Below, piece after piece: positions 16,546-24,752 of a DNA stretch of 64,000 nt (position 1 is its first letter; each line of letters begins with the position of its first letter). Location: positions 25,729 to 89,728 of the forward strand of contig JAYUQC010000073.1 of NCBI GenBank assembly GCA_043759735.1, given 5' to 3'. Source of the stretch: CAISIP01 sp043759735. Its GTDB lineage: Bacteria > Pseudomonadota > Gammaproteobacteria > Burkholderiales > Burkholderiaceae_C. A model generated the notes under the pieces. The model made no database searches and was not told the DNA's origin. It was given only the letters and a program-made list of their open reading frames with translations. The translations under genes and the position numbers were made by a program.

Positions 16546-18558
16546 ATGTGTGGGATATTTGGGGTGGTTTCCGCGGGCAAGCTGAGGTCGACACGCAAGC
16601 AGGCTGACCAACTGCTTGCGCATTTTTACGCGTTGTCGGAATCTCGAGGCAAGGAAGCGGCGGGGGCGTCGTTGCTGCTCGATGAGCGCATCGACCTGGT
16701 CAAGGCGCCAGTGCGCGGACGCGATTTTCTTGCCATACCGCAGGCGCGACCGATACGCGATGGCTTTTCCGATGCCCTGACGGCCGGAACACCGTTCGCC
16801 ATGATCGGACACACAAGAATGGTCACCAATGGCGGTGACCACAAGCACGGTAATAACCAGCCGGTGCGCAAGTCCGGTTTGGTGGCAATCCACAACGGGA
16901 TCATCGTCAATGATGAGGCGCTCTGGCAGCAGTTGCCAGCAGCACGGCGTGAATTCGAGGTTGACACAGAAGTACTGCTGGCACTGACGCAAACTGAACT
17001 CGATAATGGCGCTGGTTTCGTTGCAGCTGTGGCCACCGGGATGCGGTCGATCAAGGGTGCTAATTCCGTGGCCCTGATGTCGGCTGACCATGATGGCCTG
17101 GTTTTGGCGACGGCCAATGGTTCCATGTTCCTGTGCCATGAGCCCGGTTCCGGCCTGACGGTATTTGCGTCGGAGCGAAGCATTCTTGAAAAGATCATCG
17201 TCGATCGACTGCAACGATTTGTTGCGGTCGACCTGGCACGTGTGGTCCAACTGCGCCCGGGCGGACTAGTCTCGGTCGCATTGGATACGTCTGCTCCGAC
17301 CCACACGAACTATGACGCGCCGCAAGGTCGGGAGTTGGCGCGCAGGGCCGAACCGCGGGCTGTGTCGGATGGCGCGACGGCTGACAAGCCAGGTGTGCAA
17401 TGGATCAACACCGGCAGGCTGGCGGAGATTGACGCCCTGACAGAAATCGATTGGCAGGCGATTCGCAATCTGAAGCGTTGCACCCGCTGTGTATTGCCGG
17501 ACACGTTTCCGTTGATTCGATTCGATGCCGCAGGCGTCTGCTCCTTTTGCAACAGCCATCAACCCGTGCTTCTCAAAGGCGAAGCGCAGTTGCGGCAGGT
17601 GCTTGACAAGTCGCGACGCAAGGATGGGCGTCCCGAGATCCTGTTCCCGCTCAGCGGCGGACGGGACAGCTGCTTTGGCCTGCACCGATTGGTGCGGGAT
17701 TTCGGCATTCAACCGGTTGCCTACACCTATGACTGGGGCATGGTCACAGATCTTGCGCGGCGAAACATCTCGCGCATGTGCGGCGAACTGGGCATTGAAC
17801 ATATCCTGATATCGGCGGACATCCGGCAAAAACGGGACTTCATCAAAAAGAATGTAGCCGCCTGGTTGCGAAAACCCCATCTCGGCACGATTCCGTTGTT
17901 CATGGCGGGGGACAAGCAGTTTTTCTATTACGCCAATGTGCTTAAGAGGGAGATGGAGCTCGGCAGTATTTTGTTCAGCATGAATCCGCTGGAACGCACC
18001 GATTTCAAGGTCGGTTTTTGCGGCATCGATGAGTCCTACCACAAGGAGCGCCACTATGATCCAAAACTCGTCAACAAGCTGCGGCTGGGTCGGTTTTACG
18101 CGACCCAGTTCCTGAAGAACCCTGCATTCATCAACGCGTCGCTGCTGGACTCTGCCTTCGCATATTTTTCCTATTACCTGATCGCCAAGGACTACACGTC
18201 GATGTTCGACTATCTGCCGTGGCTCGAAGAGGAGGTGGAGTCTGTATTGCGGGGTCAGTATGAATGGGAAATGTCTCCTGACACTGAGTCTTCCTGGCGC
18301 ATTGGTGACGGCACGGCGGCCTTTTACAATTACATCTATCTGAAGGCTGCCGGTTTCTCCGAGAACGACACCTTCCGCAGCAACCAGATCCGCGCGGGAT
18401 TGATCTCGCGGGACGTGGCAATTGACAGAATCTACCGCGACAACCGTCCCAGGGTGGCCTCTATCGCCTGGTATTTCGACACGATCGGACTTGATGCACT
18501 CGAGGCGATCAGGACCATCAATCGCATTCCAGCCCAACAGGCAGTGCACCGGCCATGA
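16546..18558 (+). CDS. Fused class II glutaminase and N-acetyl-sugar amidotransferase (WbpG-like)
   Basis: A 670-residue fusion. Residues 1 to about 235 are an N-terminal-nucleophile glutaminase: Cys2 (MCGIFG) and HNGIIVN. After a linker, about 306-665 match N-acetyl-sugar amidotransferases: two CxxC pairs (Cys312/315 and Cys332/335), and the PP-loop SGGRDS from residue 370. In Pseudomonas, WbpG takes ammonia from separate HisH2/HisF2 proteins to convert an acetamido group to acetamidino on ManNAc3NAcA. Here ammonia production appears built in, and no hisH or hisF gene is in the window. The Wlb product is a plausible substrate. The stop overlaps the next ATG (ATGA). Confidence 0.85.
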   Translation: MCGIFGVVSAGKLRSTRKQADQLLAHFYALSESRGKEAAGASLLLDERIDLVKAPVRGRDFLAIPQARPIRDGFSDALTAGTPFAMIGHTRMVTNGGDHKHGNNQPVRKSGLVAIHNGIIVNDEALWQQLPAARREFEVDTEVLLALTQTELDNGAGFVAAVATGMRSIKGANSVALMSADHDGLVLATANGSMFLCHEPGSGLTVFASERSILEKIIVDRLQRFVAVDLARVVQLRPGGLVSVALDTSAPTHTNYDAPQGRELARRAEPRAVSDGATADKPGVQWINTGRLAEIDALTEIDWQAIRNLKRCTRCVLPDTFPLIRFDAAGVCSFCNSHQPVLLKGEAQLRQVLDKSRRKDGRPEILFPLSGGRDSCFGLHRLVRDFGIQPVAYTYDWGMVTDLARRNISRMCGELGIEHILISADIRQKRDFIKKNVAAWLRKPHLGTIPLFMAGDKQFFYYANVLKREMELGSILFSMNPLERTDFKVGFCGIDESYHKERHYDPKLVNKLRLGRFYATQFLKNPAFINASLLDSAFAYFSYYLIAKDYTSMFDYLPWLEEEVESVLRGQYEWEMSPDTESSWRIGDGTAAFYNYIYLKAAGFSENDTFRSNQIRAGLISRDVAIDRIYRDNRPRVASIAWYFDTIGLDALEAIRTINRIPAQQAVHRP

Positions 18559-19310
18559 ACAAACTTTCGAAGAACGAGCTCAAGCAGAGGGACTACTACA
18601 ACCGAATCTCTTCGGAATACGATCGGCACTACGGGAGTTCCCATGCCGTCGCGTACAGAAAAGCCTTGTATGAAAGGGCCTTGATGGGTATTGCGCTCAA
18701 GAATACTCGGGTGCTCGACGCGATGTGCGGAGGTGGCCAGAACACTGCGGCCCTGACCGATCACGGATGCAGTTTCGTTGGCGTTGACCTGTCCGAGGAG
18801 CAGGTCGTCAATTACAAGAAGCGTTTCCCCGGCACGGATGTCCAATGCGCGTCGATTCTGGATTCCGGTTTGCCGACCGAGTCGTTCGACATCGTAGTAT
18901 GCGACTCGCTGCACCACCTGCATCCGAATGTGAATCAGGGCATTCTGGAGATGCTGCGGGTGCTTAAGCCCGGTGGTTATCTGCTTGTTTGGGAGCCGTC
19001 CGCCGGTTCCTTGTTTGATCGCGCGCGGCAACTGTGGTATCGCCTGGACAAGAAGTTCTTCCAGGAAAACGAGGCGGCAATCGATTTTGCCCGGATCGCG
19101 CGGACGCACGGCAACGCCTTGAAGCCGCTCAGTTGCAGGTATGGCGGCAATTTCGCCTATCTTTTCGTCTTCGCGGCGATGGCGTTTCGCATGCCCGCCC
19201 AATGGGTACGCTACTACGCCGCTCCGTTGATGGTGGTGGAACGATTCTTCAATCTGTTTCAGACGCGATTGACCAGCCTGTGGGTGTTGGCGCTATTCAA
19301 GAAGAACTAA
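18555..19310 (+). CDS. Class I SAM-dependent methyltransferase
   Basis: A 251-residue single-domain methyltransferase. The SAM-binding motif VLDAMCGGGQNTAAL lies near residue 53, the acidic ribose-binding residue in FVGVDLSEEQ follows, and VVCDSLHHLHPN is the typical post-motif. The C-terminal third has hydrophobic stretches that may bring it to the membrane. Translation is coupled to the amidotransferase by ATGA overlap, so it may act on the same sugar. The acceptor is unknown. Confidence 0.85.
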   Translation: MNKLSKNELKQRDYYNRISSEYDRHYGSSHAVAYRKALYERALMGIALKNTRVLDAMCGGGQNTAALTDHGCSFVGVDLSEEQVVNYKKRFPGTDVQCASILDSGLPTESFDIVVCDSLHHLHPNVNQGILEMLRVLKPGGYLLVWEPSAGSLFDRARQLWYRLDKKFFQENEAAIDFARIARTHGNALKPLSCRYGGNFAYLFVFAAMAFRMPAQWVRYYAAPLMVVERFFNLFQTRLTSLWVLALFKKN

Positions 19311-19318
19311 GCCGCGGC

Positions 19319-20620
19319 ATGGCGCTCGAGAAATTGCAGCAAGGTTCGACGCGAGACTTCGGTGGTGCCGGGGACCTGAGGCATCTGGCTTCCAATGCCG
19401 CCAGTTTCGGCATTCTCGCTTCGGCCGGCATTGCCATCAATGCGATTTTGGCGGTTGCGTTCGACGTCACCGTTGTCGGTCAGTTCAACCAGCTTTTTGC
19501 GCTGCATGTCGTCGCGGCGCAGTTGGCCGCATTTGGCATTCACCTCTCGAGCCTGCATTATCTGAGCGGCGGACTCGACGGGAAGGCAGCCTGGATGACC
19601 GGCGCACGGGCTGCGATCCTGGCGGTCGCTGGCATGGGTTTAGTTGTCGCGACAGTGGTATGGATTTGCGCAGGGCCAATTGCCAGGTTGTTTGACAGTC
19701 CGGCCTTGATCGGCGGGATTCAATGGCTTGCGCCGGCCGTGGCCCTGTTTGGTGTCAACAAGGTCCTGTTGGCCATCTGCAATTCCTGCAATCGTCTGCA
19801 TGCCTTGGCGTTCTTGCAGGCAATGAGGCCAGTCTGCTGGCTGGCGGGTGTCATGGCGCTGGTTGGATCGGGCGGCGCGTCACCCACTCAATTGGGGCAG
19901 ATACTGCTCTTCGGCGAAGGCGTCACCGTGATCGCGGGGCTCATCGTCCTGCGAACGATCTGGCATGGATTTCCGTCCAGTGGACACGGGGAGTGGCTTG
20001 GGCGGCACCTTGTATTTGGGCTCAAAGCCATGCCCAGCAATCTGATTATCGATCTGAATACCCGCATCGACGTCCTGGTCCTGGCCTTCTTCGCTTCTGA
20101 TGCAGTGGTCGGTGTGTACAGTTTCGTGGCGCTGATCGCCGAAGGGGTCTTCCAGATTGGCGTGGTGATCCGTACTGTCGTCAGTCGCCGTCTGGTGGGA
20201 TTATTGGTGGGCGACGAGCGCGGGGGATTGAGATCATTGAGAAGGCAAGCGGGTCGTTGGAGCCTGGGCCTGACAGTGGTTCCAGTGGCAGTTGTTGCGG
20301 CTGCGTTCGTGCCGACGATATCGTATTTTGGGCTGGACCTGGCACTTGCAGGCGGAGTTCATGCGCTGTGGGTTCTGCTCGGCGGCGTGGCCGCCTGTGC
20401 GATGTACGCGCCGATGTGGATGGTTCTTGTACTCGCGGGACATCCAGTCCGACACACCCAGCTCATGCTGGCGCTGTGTGCATTGAATCTGGCGCTGAAT
20501 GTCGCGTTGATCCCGGCGTTCGGCATGCTTGGCGCCGCTGCCGGCACTGCGGTGATGTTGGCGGCCTTCCCGCTCATGCTGCGGGTTACCGTGAAGCGAA
20601 CGCTGGGAGTCGACTTGTGA
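19319..20620 (+). CDS. Wzx-type polysaccharide flippase (MATE/MOP superfamily)
   Basis: A 433-residue polytopic membrane protein with about 12 hydrophobic segments and a polysaccharide-biosynthesis (PST) profile: an N-terminal ASNAASFGILASAG helix region and a conserved-looking LIIDLNTRIDVLVLAFF in the middle. It would flip undecaprenyl-linked repeat units. The frame is open far upstream through the methyltransferase gene, but the ATG at 19319, 8 bases after that stop, gives the family length. A second flippase lies at 37437, and an ABC exporter is also present, so assignment to one glycan is not possible. Confidence 0.82.
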   Translation: MALEKLQQGSTRDFGGAGDLRHLASNAASFGILASAGIAINAILAVAFDVTVVGQFNQLFALHVVAAQLAAFGIHLSSLHYLSGGLDGKAAWMTGARAAILAVAGMGLVVATVVWICAGPIARLFDSPALIGGIQWLAPAVALFGVNKVLLAICNSCNRLHALAFLQAMRPVCWLAGVMALVGSGGASPTQLGQILLFGEGVTVIAGLIVLRTIWHGFPSSGHGEWLGRHLVFGLKAMPSNLIIDLNTRIDVLVLAFFASDAVVGVYSFVALIAEGVFQIGVVIRTVVSRRLVGLLVGDERGGLRSLRRQAGRWSLGLTVVPVAVVAAAFVPTISYFGLDLALAGGVHALWVLLGGVAACAMYAPMWMVLVLAGHPVRHTQLMLALCALNLALNVALIPAFGMLGAAAGTAVMLAAFPLMLRVTVKRTLGVDL

Positions 20621-20687
20621 CGGCGCCGTTAAGTGCGACAGTCCGGAGCCGACGACCGGGAAACCTCGTCTGGGTTCCTTGATCGCC

Positions 20688-21407
20688 ATGCCCGGCATCA
20701 CGATGGTGATGGGAGCGATTGCCGTTGTGCTGGTCGTGTTCCCGGCAGGCATGTCATTGGCCGCGTCCTTGTCACCGTTGTGGATTGCCGCACTGGGCTG
20801 GGGTTCCCCGGATGATGTTGCGTACAAGTCGGCGATCGTCGCCGGCATCAATTTGGCAACGCTGGTCGTGTCGCTTCGGCTGGCGATGGGCACGCCATTC
20901 GAAGCCCCGTTGAAACGTATTGCGATACAGGTCATATGGCTGGCAGTTGTCGTCGTGGGGGCTTTCAATCTGATTGTTTTTGGTGCGATCGATCGATCAG
21001 AGGCGTACCGGATACGCGGTCGCCCGGCGGCCACATTGGCGGAACTGGCGGCGCACATGCCGGACAAATATCCCGCAGCTGACGTCTTGATCTGGTTACG
21101 GAACCATGCTGCCGGAGCACTGTTGGTCGCCAATGAAACCGACCTCCGGTCGGCTGGCCTTGCTACCCGCAGGATCCAGGGAATTGCCCAGTTGCAAGTG
21201 CAAACACATGGCAAGGTCGTGGCGCTGCCTGCCCCACTTGCCCCGGATCGCATGTTTGTTCGCTTTGCGGTACCCGGAGCCCATCGGCAGCTGTGGATAG
21301 ATGCCCTGCAGGTGCGTGCCGGAGCAACGTTATGTGCCGTCCCCATCAGCGGAATACTGTTGATCATCGGCGCGGCCGACGCTCCGGGATGCGAGGCGGC
21401 GCCGTGA
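20688..21407 (+). CDS. Hypothetical membrane protein
   Basis: A 239-residue protein I do not recognise. Three hydrophobic segments lie at about residues 5-30, 45-62 and 80-103. A soluble segment of about 110 residues follows, probably periplasmic, and then a short hydrophobic stretch near the C-terminus (PISGILLIIG). The ATG at 20688 is preferred over an in-frame TTG at 20679. The stop overlaps the GTG of the next membrane protein (GTGA), so the two are likely co-translated and may work together. Confidence 0.6.
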   Translation: MPGITMVMGAIAVVLVVFPAGMSLAASLSPLWIAALGWGSPDDVAYKSAIVAGINLATLVVSLRLAMGTPFEAPLKRIAIQVIWLAVVVVGAFNLIVFGAIDRSEAYRIRGRPAATLAELAAHMPDKYPAADVLIWLRNHAAGALLVANETDLRSAGLATRRIQGIAQLQVQTHGKVVALPAPLAPDRMFVRFAVPGAHRQLWIDALQVRAGATLCAVPISGILLIIGAADAPGCEAAP

Positions 21408-23344
21408 ACGAAGCTTTCTTTTTCGCCTTGCTGGCATTCATGGGCCACAGTCTTTTTTCGCGCCTGTTCGGACGGCAACATCTCTGGTTCGGAGTGGCAG
21501 TTGCACTACCCCTGGGCGTCCTTCAATGGACGGTCCTGGCTGTCGTTCTGCTGCTCGGCGCTGTGGCGGTCCAATATGCATTGTGGTTGCTCGGCCTGCT
21601 CAGCATCTACTATTGCTGGTCGGCATGGCTGCGCAAGGTGGCGGACACACTGGTTACCGGCTTGGTGCTGGCCTTCGTCACAGCCCTGGTGAGTCTCTTG
21701 TTCATTCGCCTGGGCTGGGTACAGGTTAGTTTCGATTCGATTGAGCAGGTCGTTATCGGTCGCGCATTGGCGCAGACAGGATTCGCGAACGAAGCTGGCA
21801 CGCTGTTGGCTTCCTGGGGTGTATTGCTGCCTCTGGTCCAGAGCGCGGGCGTTCTCGTGGGTGCTGACGTGCTGACCGCCATGCAACCTTTGCTCTGGTT
21901 GTCCATGATCGGCACACTGATCGCCAGCGCATGGCAGATGTCGAAACGGGGCCGTGCCTGGGCGGCCGTGGCATCGGTGGCCCTGGTTGCGACGCCTTAT
22001 TTGTCGATCTTTCAGAGCGCCTACATTCACAATAGCCTGGTGTCGGCGGTATTCCTGCTGATCTTCATGGCCGCCGCGGTGATGGCGGCGCGGCAGCAGC
22101 AGCCTGCGTGGCTGCAACTGGCATTTCTGGGCTTGCTCGGATTCACACTGGCGCGCACCGAGGCGCCGCTGTTCGCGGCGCTGGCGCTGGTGCTGGTCGC
22201 GTCCTGGTTCGAGGGCGAAGCGCTGTGGCTGCGATTTCGCGCGCTGACGATGGCCTATGTCGCGGTGGCCGTTGTCTGGTGCGTCACGTTGTCGCTGCTG
22301 ATCGGAACCGGCTCAGACATCATGAACCCGGCGCGGGTCGGTGTGCTTGCCGCTGTGTTGGTGGCCGCGGCAGCGCTGATCGCCAGTCCGGCCAACCCGA
22401 TCATCATTGGGCTGCGCCAATGGTCGCCCGCGATCATCATGGTGGTGGCACTGGCCGCGGTCGCGCTGGGCTATGCTTGGAAGCCGGAGCACACGCTGGA
22501 GAACATGCGCGCAATCGAAAGCAATCTCTTTTTCACCGGCCGCTGGGCGGGCGCCTGGTGGATAGTCGCTTTGGTGCTGCCGCTGTTGATTGCGCTGGAC
22601 GCCGGACGATCGATGCGCGTGTTTGTTGCGTTCATCGTTGCCTTCTCGAGCCTGGTCATCCTGCTGGGCATCATGCGGGTTCCATACCGACTCGGCTGGG
22701 GCGACTCGGCGAATCGTATTTTCACCCATCTGCTGCCGATCATGGGGTTGTGGATCATGTGTGTTCTCGGATCAGGCAAGCCGCCAACCAGCCCTGGGCT
22801 ACCGGGTCCCGGGTCGGTGTTCCCGGGCATCCGGACGCTTGCCATTGCCGGCAGCGTTTTTGTGGCAATCGCGTTGTCGGTGGCGACGATCGTATGGCAA
22901 CCTGCGTTGGCGTCAGCCGATGTGCTGGTGCGCCGTGCCGAGGGATTTTGCCCGGCGGATGGAGCCGGCCGCTATACCTTCGATGTGGCACTGGCAACGG
23001 ATTCGCCCGGTGCCTATGCGGCAGCGTGTTCAACCGGGCCGCGCAGCGTTGAACTGGAGGTTGTCGGCTCCCAGCGGTTTCGCTGGATCGAGTTGCAGGA
23101 ATACGCGGCCAGCGAGGTCTGGACGGATTTCGGGGTTCGCATTTCCGCCGATGGCCGGCAATGGACGCCGATATTCGACTACAGCCCGGCCAACCCGGGC
23201 GCGGTCGCAAGCCGGACTGGTTCGACGCTGTGGCGCATCGCAGTGCCGGAGGAACCGGTAGCCCGATTCATCGCGGTCGATTATCGGGCGTCCGCGGGAC
23301 AAAATCGCTTGCTACTGCGGCGCATGAGCTTGGTAAAGAAGTGA
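21404..23344 (+). CDS. Large polytopic membrane protein with C-terminal beta-rich domain
   Basis: A 646-residue protein with roughly 12 hydrophobic segments over the first 530 residues. A soluble C-terminal domain of about 110 residues (SVELEVVGSQRFRWIELQ onward) looks beta-rich, a little like discoidin folds. The size and layout fit GT-C glycosyltransferases or a Wzy-type polymerase, but I see no diagnostic motif, so the function is left open. The start is the GTG overlapping the previous stop; an ATG at 21389 is possible. It sits between a flippase and a GT4 gene. Confidence 0.65.
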   Translation: MNEAFFFALLAFMGHSLFSRLFGRQHLWFGVAVALPLGVLQWTVLAVVLLLGAVAVQYALWLLGLLSIYYCWSAWLRKVADTLVTGLVLAFVTALVSLLFIRLGWVQVSFDSIEQVVIGRALAQTGFANEAGTLLASWGVLLPLVQSAGVLVGADVLTAMQPLLWLSMIGTLIASAWQMSKRGRAWAAVASVALVATPYLSIFQSAYIHNSLVSAVFLLIFMAAAVMAARQQQPAWLQLAFLGLLGFTLARTEAPLFAALALVLVASWFEGEALWLRFRALTMAYVAVAVVWCVTLSLLIGTGSDIMNPARVGVLAAVLVAAAALIASPANPIIIGLRQWSPAIIMVVALAAVALGYAWKPEHTLENMRAIESNLFFTGRWAGAWWIVALVLPLLIALDAGRSMRVFVAFIVAFSSLVILLGIMRVPYRLGWGDSANRIFTHLLPIMGLWIMCVLGSGKPPTSPGLPGPGSVFPGIRTLAIAGSVFVAIALSVATIVWQPALASADVLVRRAEGFCPADGAGRYTFDVALATDSPGAYAAACSTGPRSVELEVVGSQRFRWIELQEYAASEVWTDFGVRISADGRQWTPIFDYSPANPGAVASRTGSTLWRIAVPEEPVARFIAVDYRASAGQNRLLLRRMSLVKK

Positions 23345-23354
23345 GCGAGATCTG

Positions 23355-24620
23355 ATGCGCATATTGATGGTGACGGCGGATCATCTGATGATCGATCGGC
23401 GCATTCTGCAGGAGGCAGCGACGCTGGTGAAAGAGGGCCATTCGGTCACCCTGCTGGCGGGCTTCGAATGCGCAGAGCGCAAGTCGTATACCCGGGACGG
23501 CGTACGCATCGAGCGCTTTGTCTATGACTGGGGCGACCCGCGTTTTGCGCCTTGGGCCAGGCGGATGCGCCTGCGTTCCGGCACACGGCTGAACGCGCTG
23601 GCATGGCGGGTTTTTCGCGCCATTGCCGTTGGGCTGGATTTTTCCAGTTTCGACCGCTTTGTGCTCGATCGGCTGCTCGAATACCCGGTCGATATCGTGC
23701 ATGTGCACGATTACCCGATGTTGCGTGCCGGTGTCGAACTGGCTCGCATGCGCAAGGTGCCGCTGGTGTATGACGCGCATGAGCTGTACTATGCGCAAAC
23801 GCAATTGCCTCCCGCCACCCAACGGCGCTATCGGCGGCGCGAGCGCAGGTGGATACGGCATGCGGACCGGGTAATCACGGTCAATCCCTTTATTGCACGC
23901 TTGATGGCGGAAAAATACGACATCGGCATCCCCGATGTGATCGTCAATGCGGCGCCGCTGCTGCCGCGAACCCGTGAACATCCGATTCGTGATCGTTTTG
24001 GCCTGTCGCAGACAACCCGGATCGTGTTGTACCAGGGCTGGATCTCCGACAACCGCGGAATCGACAAGCTGGTGCTGGCCGCGCGCGATTTCACCCCGGG
24101 CACGGTGCTGGTCGTTGTGGGTTACGGCGCCTACGAGGAGACGCTGCGCCAGATCGTCAGGCACAACGGGCTTGATGATCGTGTGTATTTCTATGGCGGC
24201 GTGGATTCCGACAAGCTGCATCCGGTGACCTGTGATGCCGACCTGGGAGTCATCCCCTATTTTGGTGTCGACGAGAACAATTACTTCTGCAGTCCCAACA
24301 AGCTGTTTGAGTTTGCCATCGCTGAGCTTCCGTTTATCTGCAACGACCTGCCGTACTTGCATGAAATCATCGATCGTTACCGCAATGGCGTCACTGCCGA
24401 TCTGCAGGATCCGCGGACATTCGCGACCGAAATCAACCGGGTGATGTCTGATCCAGAATTGCTGGACGGACTGCGGCAGGGTGCTCGCGCGGCCAAGCAG
24501 GAATTGAACTGGACGGTGGAGGAGGCCAAGTTGCTGGCGGTTTACGCGACGCTGCGCCCGTGGGGCATTGATGCAGATGAGCCCCTTGCGGGCGATCGAA
24601 GGGATAACGACGCGCTATAG
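23355..24620 (+). CDS. GT4 glycosyltransferase
   Basis: A 421-residue retaining GT-B enzyme. The N-terminal Rossmann half begins RILMVTADHLMIDRRILQEA, with DAHELYYAQ in the acceptor half. The C-terminal nucleotide-sugar half has YQGWISDNRGI and NYFCSPNKLFEFAIAELP. The protein at 26751 shares these same features (DRRIL, DSHELYSEQ, NNYLCTPNKLFEF), so the two are paralogues on either side of an AsnB gene. Donor and acceptor are unknown. Confidence 0.85.
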   Translation: MRILMVTADHLMIDRRILQEAATLVKEGHSVTLLAGFECAERKSYTRDGVRIERFVYDWGDPRFAPWARRMRLRSGTRLNALAWRVFRAIAVGLDFSSFDRFVLDRLLEYPVDIVHVHDYPMLRAGVELARMRKVPLVYDAHELYYAQTQLPPATQRRYRRRERRWIRHADRVITVNPFIARLMAEKYDIGIPDVIVNAAPLLPRTREHPIRDRFGLSQTTRIVLYQGWISDNRGIDKLVLAARDFTPGTVLVVVGYGAYEETLRQIVRHNGLDDRVYFYGGVDSDKLHPVTCDADLGVIPYFGVDENNYFCSPNKLFEFAIAELPFICNDLPYLHEIIDRYRNGVTADLQDPRTFATEINRVMSDPELLDGLRQGARAAKQELNWTVEEAKLLAVYATLRPWGIDADEPLAGDRRDNDAL

Positions 24621-24752
24621 TTTCGGCTGCCGGGAAAGCGATCCAGCCCCATCGAGGACTGGGATGACGTGGGTGCCGCAGACGCAGAAGCGATCAATGC
24701 GGACGCGTCAACGTTCAGACAACCCGCCATCGTGCTACGGGAGTAACAACAA

